DNA from: Atopobium sp. oral taxon 810 str. F0209
GTDB lineage: Bacteria; Actinomycetota; Coriobacteriia; Coriobacteriales; Atopobiaceae
NCBI RefSeq assembly: GCF_000466405.1
Contig: NZ_KE952934.1
Span: forward strand, 15,671 to 79,670
DNA length: 64,000 bases
Direction: 5' to 3'
Positions 36,295-45,375 of this stretch are shown here, piece after piece (the stretch's first letter is position 1; every line of letters begins with the position of its first letter). The notes beneath the pieces were generated by a model that worked only from the letters and a program-made list of their open reading frames with translations, had not been told where the DNA came from and searched no databases. Made by a program: the position numbers and the translations under genes.

Positions 36295-37533
36295 ATGTGG
36301 GAACGTTATGAACTAAAGGAAAAGGCCAAGAGTAGTCTTCGTGCCAACTATTGGAAGACCGTCCTAGTTGCTTTTTTGGTAGCAGCAATTGCAGGAGCTG
36401 GCATGGGTGCTGGCGCTGTTTCAGCTGCTAATGCGGCACTTCAGGGTGCCGTAGCGGGCGCTGGCAGCGCAGGTTATGCAGGTTATGTCTCAACTGAACA
36501 CTACACCAGTAGCGACCCAGAATTTTTCAACGACTTCGATACAGACTCCGAATACGGCTTTGGGGAGGATTCTGGATATAACTTTGGCGAAGATGAGGAT
36601 AGCTTCGTCATGAATAACTCAGATATGACCTTCCATCACCACAAGTACGCCGATTCATCCCTGCCTGCCATTGCACTTCTACCCGTTATTACTTTGATTA
36701 TCCTGATAATTGTTGTGGCTATCGGCGCTGCAGCCGCGTTGCAAATTCTTATCTACAACCCCTTGCGTGTTGGTATTAGCCGCTTTTTCCTGCGCAATCT
36801 CAATCAGCCAGCCAATGTAGCCGAGGTTGGTCGTGGCTTTGACCGCAACTTTACCGAAAACTTCAAAACGCTCTTCTTTATGGATCTGTACATCTTTGGT
36901 TGGTCCCTGTTACTAGTCATCCCCGGTATCATCAAGTTCTACGAGTACCGCATGATTCCTTACCTGTTGGCAGATGACCCCACCATGACCCGCGAGCGTG
37001 CTTTTGCCGAGAGCCGTCAGATGATGGACGGTAATAAGTGGCAGACCTTTATACTGGACCTATCCTTTATCCCTTGGCATCTGCTCGCTGGCTTGACCTT
37101 GGGCATTCTCGACATCTTTTATGTTGAGCCCTACATTCAGATGACTTACGCTGCTCTCTACGAGGCTCTACGCTATGGCACAAACCCGTCTTCCTTGCCT
37201 TTTGCTGTGGATGAGCAAAACAACAGTTGGGACGGTTCCGCCGACCATGTTCCAGTACCCCCTATGGTAAGTTATCCCATAAGCACCATTTCTGTAGTCC
37301 CAACTCCTATCGAAACTCCTGCCGATGAAGATTTCACTCCAGAAGTACCCGATACAGAACAATCCACTGAAATCGCCAATGATGAGAGCACCGCTGGTGA
37401 CGAGGATACTGCTGATGGTGAAGACGCCGCTGGTGATGAAGGCGCCGCTAACGATAAGGGTGCCGAAAGCAACGAGGACGATAGTCCTAATAGCCCTAGT
37501 GCAAGCGATACCGACGAAACGGCGCTCCTCTAA
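36295..37533 (+). CDS. DUF975-family membrane protein with acidic tail
   Basis: A 412-residue membrane protein of the DUF975 family. The N-terminus WERYELKEKAKSSLRANYWKT is typical, followed by a first helix near residues 22-40. An acidic external stretch covers about 60-120. Three to four more helices include LLPVITLIILIIVVAIGAAAAL and GWSLLLVIPGIIKFYEY, and EYRMIPYLLADDP is the family hallmark near residue 220. The last 90 residues are an Asp/Glu/Ala repeat tail. AAGGAGGG gives a strong start. It precedes two two-component systems and the dlt genes, so an envelope role is inferred. Confidence 0.85.
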   Translation: MWERYELKEKAKSSLRANYWKTVLVAFLVAAIAGAGMGAGAVSAANAALQGAVAGAGSAGYAGYVSTEHYTSSDPEFFNDFDTDSEYGFGEDSGYNFGEDEDSFVMNNSDMTFHHHKYADSSLPAIALLPVITLIILIIVVAIGAAAALQILIYNPLRVGISRFFLRNLNQPANVAEVGRGFDRNFTENFKTLFFMDLYIFGWSLLLVIPGIIKFYEYRMIPYLLADDPTMTRERAFAESRQMMDGNKWQTFILDLSFIPWHLLAGLTLGILDIFYVEPYIQMTYAALYEALRYGTNPSSLPFAVDEQNNSWDGSADHVPVPPMVSYPISTISVVPTPIETPADEDFTPEVPDTEQSTEIANDESTAGDEDTADGEDAAGDEGAANDKGAESNEDDSPNSPSASDTDETALL

Positions 37534-37595
37534 GCAAGACTCGCCTAACGCTGAGCTTGCATATTACTTTCTAGCGTTACCATTTGTCTTGAGAC

Positions 37596-37626
37596 GCGCC
37601 GCCCGGGCATTGCGCTCGAGCGGCGC
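37596..37626 (+). promoter_or_regulatory. GC-rich hairpin in the leader of the first response regulator
   Basis: GCGCCGC (37596-37602) pairs with GCGGCGC (37620-37626); an alternative CGGGC/GCCCG pairing competes. It lies 25 bases upstream of the ATG without a U tract. It could be a terminator for the DUF975 gene or a leader structure. Confidence 0.35.
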
Positions 37627-37650
37627 CCGTGTAGTTAAAGGGGAAATCAC

Positions 37651-38418
37651 ATGAGCAGCAATGAGCGCCGTTGCATCTTGATTGCAGATGATGAAGCAGA
37701 GATTCGCGAAGTTTTACGTCTCTACCTAGAAAATGCTGGTTTTCAGGTAGTAGAAGCAGCAGATGGTCAAGAAGCACTAGATGCTCTTGCAACTCAACCC
37801 ATTGACTTGTGCCTATTGGACATCATGATGCCCAAGGTTAATGGTTATGAGGTTCTACGTCAGCTGCGTGCCACAGCACCCACACCCGTAATTTTGATTT
37901 CGGCAAAGGGTCAAGATGCTGAGCGCGTCATTGGTCTGGATTTAGGCGCCGATGACTATTTGGTCAAACCTTTTAATCCTCTAGAAGCAGTCGCACGCTC
38001 CAATGCATTAATGCGCCGCGTTTACGCTATTGACGCACAGCCTCTCCCCTCCCAGCCTGTAGCTACAGAAATAGCGGGTACCAATACAGCCACAGCATCC
38101 ACTCAAACTGAGAGTGACGCAAATCGCCAGCTCAGCGTGAGAGACCTTGTACTTGACTTAGATGCCTGTGAACTCACCCGTGCGAGCGAACCCATCGAAC
38201 TCACTTCGGTAGAATTCCGTGTGATGGAACTTTTAATGGAACACCCTGGACGCGTTTTTACCAAACAGCAAATTTACGAGAAAGGCTGGGGAGAGACCTA
38301 CATGGCTGCTGAAAATAACGTCATGGTATGCATTAGCAAGCTTCGCGCCAAGCTCTCCGACGATGCAAATGCCTATATCCGCACCATTCGTGGTCTTGGC
38401 TACCGTCTGGAGCGCTAG
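37651..38418 (+). CDS. OmpR-family response regulator (system 1)
   Basis: A 255-residue regulator. The receiver domain is at about residues 5-120, with acidic pocket DDEAEIRE, phospho-acceptor Asp in LCLLDIMMPKVNG near residue 56, ISAKGQ, and DDYLVKPF. A Ser/Thr/Ala-rich linker at about 130-160 is longer than usual. The winged-helix DNA-binding domain (residues 165-255) has TSVEFRVMELLMEHPGRVFT and YIRTIRGLGYRLER. AAAGGGGAA precedes the ATG. The partner kinase starts 4 bases after its stop. Confidence 0.93.
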   Translation: MSSNERRCILIADDEAEIREVLRLYLENAGFQVVEAADGQEALDALATQPIDLCLLDIMMPKVNGYEVLRQLRATAPTPVILISAKGQDAERVIGLDLGADDYLVKPFNPLEAVARSNALMRRVYAIDAQPLPSQPVATEIAGTNTATASTQTESDANRQLSVRDLVLDLDACELTRASEPIELTSVEFRVMELLMEHPGRVFTKQQIYEKGWGETYMAAENNVMVCISKLRAKLSDDANAYIRTIRGLGYRLER

Positions 38419-38421
38419 GTT

Positions 38422-39456
38422 ATGGCACACAACACCGAGCCAAAAGTACCACCTAACAACGTCAATGAACTTGGATCCTTTAACAAGTATCTCAGCGTTA
38501 GGTTTTTGTTGGTATGTAGTTTGGTGGTCTTTGTCGAATGGATTGTTTGGCCCTTCGCTAACAGAATTGTTTTCCGACATTCCTTTTCACTTATCAACTC
38601 GGCAATTCAGGGTAATTCAGCAGCTTGGAGTCACGGCATCGCCACTTTACTCTTTGGCATGTCGTTGATATTGGCTCCCCTTATTATTGGTTCATTGCTT
38701 TTTGTTCGCATGATAGAACGTCGCGTCAAGCAGGAGCAGCATAAACGCGATCTTGAACAAGCAAAACTCTACGCAAGACGCAATCTCATGATTACCGATA
38801 TGGCTCACGATTTGCGCACACCCGTAATGAGCATTGGCGGTCTTGCTCAGGCACTGGCAGATGGTCTAGTAAGTAAACCTGACGACCAAGAACGTTATCT
38901 GCGCTCCATCCAAGCAAAGGCTGCCCGCATGGGTCGTCTGACTGATGTACTTTTTGATTTTACCAAGCTCGAAAGCGAGGGCTATACCCTCAGTCGTAAG
39001 CGATGCGACCTACCCCAAATCGTACTGAGAGAAGCGGCTGCTAGTTATACCGATGCTGAAGAAGCAGGAATAACACTTGAGGTAGAGGTACCTGAGGCTC
39101 CACTTCCCATCTATGCTGATGCGCATCAACTCGGTCGCGTTTTTGCCAACCTCATCACCAATGCCATCAGGCACAATCCCGCTGGTACCACCATCTACGT
39201 GGGACTTGTTCGTCTTGCAGGAGCTGTGACTATCGTTATCGGCGATACAGGTGTGCCAATCGCTGGAGATACGGATGCACTTTTTGAACCTTTTTCACGC
39301 GGTGATATGGCACGCAGCACTAGTTCAAGTGGTAGTGGGCTGGGTCTTTCCATTGCAAAAAAGATCGTCGACCTTCATGGATACCAAATACGCCTCGATC
39401 AGCCATACGGATGGCTCACCAAGGCGTTTGTAGTAACTTGCACTATTGAAGACTAA
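38422..39456 (+). CDS. sensor histidine kinase (system 1)
   Basis: A 344-residue kinase. Two membrane helices near residues 22-50 and 75-98 enclose a short external loop of about 25 residues, so there is no large sensor domain. The phospho-acceptor His is in MAHDLRTPVMSIGG near residue 133. The ATPase domain has NLITNAIRHNP, GDTGVPIAG and SGSGLGLSIAKKIVDLHG. A small external loop is typical of kinases that sense within the membrane or through a partner, as in antimicrobial-peptide sensing; the real signal is unknown. It starts 4 bases after the regulator gene. Confidence 0.92.
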   Translation: MAHNTEPKVPPNNVNELGSFNKYLSVRFLLVCSLVVFVEWIVWPFANRIVFRHSFSLINSAIQGNSAAWSHGIATLLFGMSLILAPLIIGSLLFVRMIERRVKQEQHKRDLEQAKLYARRNLMITDMAHDLRTPVMSIGGLAQALADGLVSKPDDQERYLRSIQAKAARMGRLTDVLFDFTKLESEGYTLSRKRCDLPQIVLREAAASYTDAEEAGITLEVEVPEAPLPIYADAHQLGRVFANLITNAIRHNPAGTTIYVGLVRLAGAVTIVIGDTGVPIAGDTDALFEPFSRGDMARSTSSSGSGLGLSIAKKIVDLHGYQIRLDQPYGWLTKAFVVTCTIED

Positions 39457-39787
39457 GACTGGCTCGATACACTAACCTTGCGTCAGGCCCTAGTCTGCCC
39501 AGAACATTTGAACTCAAACACCCATTTTCACAATGTGTTAGCCCTTCACATTTCCTTAATTACAATGCAAGCCTCTTCATTAAGGCGCATATTGATAGCA
39601 AAACAGCGCATACGTAATATATGGCCATCCTTTACAAGCTATAAATATTAAGACTGCAGTTCATTTAGGCTATTTTTCTCATTTCTTAAGAAAGCGTAAG
39701 CTTAGATGTAAGGTTTTCCTAAGATTTTCCTCCTACCATTAAAGCCGTTTCTTATCACATTGCTGCATGTAGAGAGAGGCTTTAGTC
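39457..39787. other. regulatory spacer before system 2
   Basis: 331 bases without a gene, AT-rich. The distal part carries several TTAAG/TTAAT-type words near 39555 and 39580, and the proximal part holds the TAAG direct repeats described separately. The promoter for the second two-component system, and perhaps dlt, is expected here. Confidence 0.5.
39687..39723 (+). promoter_or_regulatory. four phased TAAG direct repeats, probable OmpR-type operator
   Basis: TAAG occurs at 39687, 39697, 39709 and 39720, with spacings of 10, 12 and 11 bases, i.e. on one face of the helix. The block is 65-101 bases upstream of the second response regulator's start. OmpR/PhoB-family regulators bind direct repeats of this pitch, so autoregulation by one of the two adjacent regulators is likely. 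A shorter version (CTTAAG and CTTAGG, 11 bases apart) lies at 36198-36214, before the DUF975 gene. Confidence 0.6.
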
Positions 39788-40498
39788 GTGGAAAAGGCAC
39801 ACATCCTCATTGTCGAAGATGATGCAGATATTCGTGAGGGCATCCATATCTTGCTTGCCAACGAAAATTACGAAGTGTTTGAGGCTTCTTCTGGTGAAAA
39901 AGGTCTTGAACTTTTTGACAAGCAGCCCAATATTGATTTGGTGATTTTGGACATTATGATGCCTGGCATGTCCGGCATCGAAATTTGTCGTGAACTCCGC
40001 CGTCGCTCCACTTTGCCCATTTTGTTTCTCTCGGCAAAAACACAAGATGCGGACAAGGCATTAGGACTGGTTTCTGGAGGAGATGACTATCTCGCAAAGC
40101 CCTTCTCCTCCGTCGAACTGCTTGCTCGTGTCAACGCTCTGCTTCGCCGCTATCACGTTTATCAAAACCAAGGCGAGCAGGACGGATCTCATGATAACGC
40201 CACTATCATTCGCGATAATGTCGAGCTTGATTTGCGCGGAAAGAAAGTCCTCCGCGACGGCAAGCCTGTTGTGCTCACAGATACGGAATATGGCATCCTG
40301 TCTTTCTTGGCTAATGGTCGTGGCACCGTATTTTCCGCTCAGGAGATTTACGAAAATGTCTGGGGCAAAGCCTATGATCGCTCCGTTAATGCCACCCTTA
40401 TGGTGCACATTTCCCGCCTGCGCAACAAGTTAGAGACTGACCCTAAAGATCCTCGCCTCGTACGTACTGTGTGGGGAAAGGGTTATCGCTTTGAGTAA
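39788..40498 (+). CDS. OmpR-family response regulator (system 2), VanR-like
   Basis: A 236-residue regulator. The receiver has VEDDADIREGI, phospho-acceptor Asp in LVILDIMMPGMSGIE near residue 55, FLSAKTQDADKALGL and DDYLAKPFSS. The winged helix at about 140-236 has LTDTEYGILSFLANGRGTVF and RTVWGKGYRFE. The start is a GTG with AGAGAGG upstream. Its end overlaps the kinase gene by 8 bases. The order and motifs resemble VanR-type regulators, but no vancomycin-resistance genes are present. Confidence 0.92.
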   Translation: MEKAHILIVEDDADIREGIHILLANENYEVFEASSGEKGLELFDKQPNIDLVILDIMMPGMSGIEICRELRRRSTLPILFLSAKTQDADKALGLVSGGDDYLAKPFSSVELLARVNALLRRYHVYQNQGEQDGSHDNATIIRDNVELDLRGKKVLRDGKPVVLTDTEYGILSFLANGRGTVFSAQEIYENVWGKAYDRSVNATLMVHISRLRNKLETDPKDPRLVRTVWGKGYRFE

Positions 40499-41900
40499 TC
40501 GCCTAGTACAGGCAGTTCGTAAACTGCCCTCCTCGATTTATTATCTCCTCACCCGAGGAGGGCTTGAGCATAGACTTGCAAAACTGGTGCTCTTCTGCGC
40601 GGTAGCCATGCTGGTCTTTTATCACGCCATGATGCCTCTCGTGCGTTGGCTCAGCACATCAAGTGCATTTCACCACTCCTTTGTTGAATCACAGATTACC
40701 GACGATGTAAATTTGCTCCAATACAAACTTGACCACAAACCCTCAGGTACAAACGACTTTGACATCATTGATACATGGAACCAATCTGACTCGCATACCC
40801 GTTTTGCCGCAATTACCGAGAATGGCTCGGTTATCTATCCCTTTGCACTCAGTGGCAATATTAAATCCCCCATCAACGACAATGAATATGACGTCGCAGA
40901 GCTTAGTTTTTCGGGTAATCGCGCAGCTACAGCCTACGTTATCAACGATTACGACTACGTATTTTTTGCTCTACTCTCAATAGGCATGCGCGTGCTCTCG
41001 GTCGTACTCTTTCTTGCTATTTTTATCTGGGGCGTACGCCGCCGTATTGCTTATATTTTTCAGCTTGAAGAAGAAATATCCCATATCGAACAAGGTGATC
41101 TTGATACCAAGATCACTATCGACGGCGAAGATGAGTTGGCATCACTCGCCGAAAAGATGAATGATGTGCGCCTTGCACTTGCTGAGCGCGTTCACAGCGA
41201 AGAAACGGCACTTGCCGCCAACCACGATCTCATTACGACTATTTCTCACGACATACGCACGCCGCTAACCTCACTGTTGCTCTACACGCAAATCCTTAAG
41301 GCAGCCAACCCCGAAGACCTACCAAACATGAATCGTTACCTCGATAAAATCGACAACCGTGCACTACAAATCAAATCTTTATCTGATTCACTCTTCGAAC
41401 ATTTTACTGTTGGAGCAAGACAGCAGGAGCACCAAGAAGAAGGGCCTTTTGCCATTGTCATGAGGGATTTGATATCCAACCTTGTGGCCACACTCGAAAA
41501 TTCTGGCTTCCGGGTCGTTGCTACGGGCACTGCTAAAGGTGCCGATATGCTTGTCAACATTCAAAAGCTCGATCGTGTCATAGATAACATTTTGTCCAAT
41601 ATGCTCAAATATGCCGACCGTACTCAACCTATTCGTATCAATGCAACTAGTTTGGGTAATAAGTGGCAGGTGCGTTTTAGCAATACCATCGCACCAGACT
41701 TTGCTCAACAAGAAAGCACAGGGATTGGTATCAAAAATATGCGCAGACTAATGGCGGCACTTGGTGGTACGTACACCGAAAAAACCACCATTGATGGTAT
41801 CTATATCTCTACCCTGATTTTTCCCATTGCACCAGAAAATACTTTAACTACCACTAACCTTACAAAGGACAATTCCAGCCCCTCTGAACAGGTAAGTTAG
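40491..41900 (+). CDS. sensor histidine kinase (system 2), VanS-like
   Basis: A 469-residue kinase. Membrane helices near residues 30-52 and 160-182 flank an external domain of about 105 residues. A HAMP-like segment follows (EEEISHIEQGDLDTKI). The His box is TTISHDIRTPLTSLLLYTQ near residue 258. The ATPase domain has DNILSNMLKYAD and ESTGIGIKNMRRLMAALGG; the G1 box is degenerate. The start is a TTG that overlaps the regulator gene by 8 bases. The dlt operon begins 45 bases downstream, so the kinase and dlt may share a transcript. Confidence 0.9.
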   Translation: MSNRLVQAVRKLPSSIYYLLTRGGLEHRLAKLVLFCAVAMLVFYHAMMPLVRWLSTSSAFHHSFVESQITDDVNLLQYKLDHKPSGTNDFDIIDTWNQSDSHTRFAAITENGSVIYPFALSGNIKSPINDNEYDVAELSFSGNRAATAYVINDYDYVFFALLSIGMRVLSVVLFLAIFIWGVRRRIAYIFQLEEEISHIEQGDLDTKITIDGEDELASLAEKMNDVRLALAERVHSEETALAANHDLITTISHDIRTPLTSLLLYTQILKAANPEDLPNMNRYLDKIDNRALQIKSLSDSLFEHFTVGARQQEHQEEGPFAIVMRDLISNLVATLENSGFRVVATGTAKGADMLVNIQKLDRVIDNILSNMLKYADRTQPIRINATSLGNKWQVRFSNTIAPDFAQQESTGIGIKNMRRLMAALGGTYTEKTTIDGIYISTLIFPIAPENTLTTTNLTKDNSSPSEQVS

Positions 41901-41945
41901 CACTTTAAATCCCGACACATTGCTCAGCACCACGGAAGGAAAAAT

Positions 41946-43457
41946 ATGGCCTATACGAATGTTCTTCAATGGCTTGAGGAGTCAGCCCAACAGTACGCTG
42001 ACAAGATTTCATATGCCGATGATAAGAAAGAACTGAGCTATTCTGAGCTCCTCACTCAAGTTCAAAGCGTAGGCAGCACGCTCGCACGGCATGGCAAAGC
42101 ACAGCAGGCGGTAGCCGTTCTGTTACCTCGTGGGGTAGATCAGGTTGTAGCGCTATTGGGTATCGTCGCTGCTGGTGGCCATTATGCCATCCTTGATGCT
42201 GAGTCTCCTCGCGAGCGTCTGGTAAGCATCGTCTCGTCTTTTAAACCTGCAGCTATTTTGGTCTGCGATCAGACTGCCAAGCTTGGAGAAGAACTGCTTC
42301 CCGGCGCTTGCATCACTATTGACGGGGCAGTTGCGGGCGACATTGATACCACCGTGCTAGCCGATATTCGTAGCAAGACCTGCGCCAACGATTTGCTTTA
42401 TGTGCTCTATACCTCGGGTTCAACTGGCACACCCAAAGGTGTCATGGTAAGCCATGCCAATGTTATTTCCTATGTCAGCTGGTTTACCGAATGCTTTGAC
42501 ATCAGCGATGAAACCATATTTGGTAGCCAGACACCGCTGTACTTCTCGATGTCTGTCTCGGATATGTTTGCCACCATTCGCCAGGGCGCCACGATGTACA
42601 TCATCTCCAAGCGTCTCTTTAGTTGGCCAGTACCCCTAGTAAACTGGCTTAATGAGCGCAAAGTCAATACTATCTATTGGGTACCAACCGCTCTTGGGAT
42701 GCTTTCTCGTTGGGATGTGCTATCAGTCGCTCCGTTAGAACATATCCGCAAAGTTCTCTTTGCCGGTGAGGTAATGCCCACGCCCACGCTCAATTATTGG
42801 ATGGATAAGCTACCCGGGGCACAGTTTGCCAATCTCTTTGGTCCCACCGAAACTACCGATATTTGTACCTATTACAAGGTCAACAGACGTTTGGCTGACG
42901 AGGAATCGCTACCCATTGGCCGTGCCTGTGAGGGTATGAAAGCTATTGTCATGCGCGAGGACGGCCAAGAAGCCGGCATTGATGACGAGGGCGAGCTGTA
43001 TGTAGGCGGACCTTTTGTTGCCTTGGGATATTTGGGTGACACCAAACGAACCGCCGAAACCTTTGTTACCAATCCGTTAGATGCAAATGACCCACAGCTT
43101 TACTACCGTACTGGCGACATTGTGCGACCTGCTAGTGATGGCGATTTGCGCTATGTCAGTCGCAGAGACTTCCAAATTAAACGCAGCGGCTACCGCATTG
43201 AGCTAGGTGAAATTGAGGCTGCCGCAGCTGCATGTGAGGGTGTCGCAAGCTGCGCTGCTATCTGGGAACCTACCCAAGGTCATATTGTTATCTTTGCTTC
43301 AGGCAACAAGCTCAACAAAGACGAGCTACACAAGCAGCTGACTCATCGCCTGCCCACATACATGATGCCTGACAACATCAAGTTACTGCCTACACTGCCT
43401 CTTAATGCCAATGGCAAAATTGACCGTCATGCTTTGCTTGATGCTTGTTATGTGTAG
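41946..43457 (+). CDS. dltA: D-alanine--D-alanyl carrier protein ligase DltA
   Basis: A 503-residue adenylate-forming enzyme that activates D-alanine and loads it on DltC. The core motif is YTSGSTGTPKGVMVSH near residue 158. Others are GSQTPLYFSMSVSD, LFGPTETTDIC, YRTGDIVRP, QIKRSGYRIELGEIE and a C-terminal LPLNANGKIDRHAL with the catalytic lysine. GGAAGGA lies upstream of the ATG. It starts the dlt set and is followed by dltC after 66 bases, not by dltB as in the classical order. Confidence 0.95.
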   Translation: MAYTNVLQWLEESAQQYADKISYADDKKELSYSELLTQVQSVGSTLARHGKAQQAVAVLLPRGVDQVVALLGIVAAGGHYAILDAESPRERLVSIVSSFKPAAILVCDQTAKLGEELLPGACITIDGAVAGDIDTTVLADIRSKTCANDLLYVLYTSGSTGTPKGVMVSHANVISYVSWFTECFDISDETIFGSQTPLYFSMSVSDMFATIRQGATMYIISKRLFSWPVPLVNWLNERKVNTIYWVPTALGMLSRWDVLSVAPLEHIRKVLFAGEVMPTPTLNYWMDKLPGAQFANLFGPTETTDICTYYKVNRRLADEESLPIGRACEGMKAIVMREDGQEAGIDDEGELYVGGPFVALGYLGDTKRTAETFVTNPLDANDPQLYYRTGDIVRPASDGDLRYVSRRDFQIKRSGYRIELGEIEAAAAACEGVASCAAIWEPTQGHIVIFASGNKLNKDELHKQLTHRLPTYMMPDNIKLLPTLPLNANGKIDRHALLDACYV

Positions 43458-43523
43458 CTTTAACTGCAGTTTTTCGCTTCTATATACTGTTCAATGGTAA
43501 TTTTTCAAGAAAAGGGGAATGTC

Positions 43524-43763
43524 ATGGACGAAATCAAAGAGCAAGTACACGATATGCTGCAGGAGATCCTTCCTGATGTCGATATCGACAACACCGATGA
43601 CCTCGTTGGATCGGGTGCCATCGACTCGATGACCTCTATTATGCTTGTTAGCGCTATTGAAGACGAGTTTGAAGTTCGCGTGTCTCCCCTAGAAATGACA
43701 CCCGATAACTTCGCTTCTGTTGATTCCATCGCGGCACTTATTGAGTGCCTGCTCGACGAATAG
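43524..43763 (+). CDS. dltC: D-alanyl carrier protein DltC
   Basis: A 79-residue acidic carrier protein. The phosphopantetheine serine is in LVGSGAIDSMTSIML near residue 36, and DEFEVRVSPLEMTPDNF matches helix III of the family. The chosen ATG (MDEIKEQVHDML) has AAAAGGGGAA upstream. It carries D-alanine between DltA and the membrane machinery. It lies between dltA and dltB and ends 8 bases before the preferred dltB start. Confidence 0.92.
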   Translation: MDEIKEQVHDMLQEILPDVDIDNTDDLVGSGAIDSMTSIMLVSAIEDEFEVRVSPLEMTPDNFASVDSIAALIECLLDE

Positions 43764-43771
43764 AGTTTAAC

Positions 43772-45367
43772 GTGTCCCTCACAGCCTGGAAGGGTCTGGC
43801 GCTCTATCTTGGAGCGTTCCTCCCCCTTGTCTACATAGCTTATTTCATTGTCCCCAAGCGTTGGCGCTGGATAGTCCTGTTGGGCGCCAGCTACGCTTTC
43901 TTCTGGAACTCCAGCAAGATCTTGGTGGTCTATCTAATCGCAGCTACCTTGGTAACCTGGGGCAGCGGACTGCTTATTGAGCGGGCAAAAAATTCCATCC
44001 AAAAGCCTGAGGGACGTAAAGAGACCCGCGACGAACGCAAACAACGCCGCGCTATCACACAAAAGCGTATGCGCTTGGTATGTACAATCGGCACCCTCAT
44101 TTTGCTGGGTATTCTTGTGGTGTTAAAGTACGGCAGCTTTATACAGGGGGTTTTTATTGAGCTCTTTAAGGCTGACGCCAAGCTACCACTGGCAAAAATT
44201 GCGCTACCACTGGGCATCTCGTTTTACACGATGTCTGCTGTGGGTTATGTTATCGACGTATACCGAGGTAAATACGCGGCCTGCCACAATCTAGGGACTA
44301 TTGCCCTATTTTTATCCTTCTTCCCTACACTCACCGAAGGTCCCATCGGACGCTTTGATGAGCTCGCGCCGCAGCTACGCGCTGGAGAGATTGCTCGTGG
44401 TGAACGTCTGGTCTATGGTCTGCAGCTCATCGTGTGGGGCATGATAAAAAAGATTGTAATTGCCGATCGTATTGCACCTTTGGTAGGCATGATTTTTACC
44501 GACCACACCAAATACGAGGGCGTTATGGTAATCATTGCCGCAGCGCTCTATACTCTGCAGCTCTACGCTGATTTCTCGGGCGTTGTGGATATTGCCCGTG
44601 GCAGCTCCGAACTCTGCGGCATCACGTTGGCGCAGAACTTCCGTCAACCTTTCTTCTCAAAAAGTGTGAATGAATTTTGGCGTCGTTGGCACATGACGCT
44701 GGGTGGATGGCTGCGCGACTACGTTTTTTATCCCGTATCGCTGTCAGGCGCCACTAGGTCGCTTTCCACTTGGGCGCGTAAGCATCTTAAAGGCAACGCC
44801 GTTCGCATCGTACCAACCATTTTGGCTCTGCTTGCCGTATGGTCTGCCACAGGTATTTGGCACGGTGCCGACTGGAAATACCTAGCCTATGGCCTGTACT
44901 ACTTTGCACTAGTCATGGTAGGTATGCTGCTGGAACCCTTGTTTGTAGCTTTCTTTGAGCGCACTGGCATCAAACGCGATGGTCTGCTTAATAGTGGCAT
45001 CGCAATGGTACGCACCATAGCCTTGGTCATCATCGGCATGATGTTGTTCCGCGCCGATACACTCGCTGACTTTGTGCAGATGTTTAAGTCTATCTTTGCT
45101 GGCCCCGGTACCGAACCCCTCGTTAACAATCTGTGGCTCAGTTTCCGCGTATCTGATGCCGACCTCAACATTGCGCTTATTGGCGGTGCACTGATGCTCG
45201 CTGTCGATATTGCTCACGAGTTTGATATCGCTCTGCGGCCATTGCTACTCAGACATGGTACGGCGCTGCGTTGGGCAGTAGGTATCGCCTTGGTCGCTTT
45301 TATGCTGACCTTTGGAGCCTATGGGCCTGGCTATGATGCCATTCCCTCGATTTACGCCAACTTCTAG
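43772..45367 (+). CDS. dltB: D-alanyl transfer protein DltB (MBOAT family)
   Basis: A 531-residue membrane O-acyltransferase that moves D-alanine across or onto teichoic-type polymers. It has about 11 hydrophobic segments. MBOAT motifs are SFYTMSAVGYVIDVYRGK, TEGPIGRFDELAPQL, YADFSGVVDIARGSSEL, FWRRWHMTLGGWLRDYVFYP and the catalytic His in ATGIWHGADWKYLAYG. The GTG at 43772 is preferred, 8 bases after the dltC stop; a GTG at 43745 overlapping dltC is also possible. A basic cytoplasmic loop near residues 75-100 is longer than usual. Confidence 0.92.
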   Translation: MSLTAWKGLALYLGAFLPLVYIAYFIVPKRWRWIVLLGASYAFFWNSSKILVVYLIAATLVTWGSGLLIERAKNSIQKPEGRKETRDERKQRRAITQKRMRLVCTIGTLILLGILVVLKYGSFIQGVFIELFKADAKLPLAKIALPLGISFYTMSAVGYVIDVYRGKYAACHNLGTIALFLSFFPTLTEGPIGRFDELAPQLRAGEIARGERLVYGLQLIVWGMIKKIVIADRIAPLVGMIFTDHTKYEGVMVIIAAALYTLQLYADFSGVVDIARGSSELCGITLAQNFRQPFFSKSVNEFWRRWHMTLGGWLRDYVFYPVSLSGATRSLSTWARKHLKGNAVRIVPTILALLAVWSATGIWHGADWKYLAYGLYYFALVMVGMLLEPLFVAFFERTGIKRDGLLNSGIAMVRTIALVIIGMMLFRADTLADFVQMFKSIFAGPGTEPLVNNLWLSFRVSDADLNIALIGGALMLAVDIAHEFDIALRPLLLRHGTALRWAVGIALVAFMLTFGAYGPGYDAIPSIYANF

Positions 45368-45375
45368 GATGAATC

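Noticed and set aside
39788-41900. Vancomycin-resistance regulatory pair (VanRS)
   Set aside because: Only the regulator/kinase resemblance exists; no vanHAX-type genes are present, so a resistance role is not supported.
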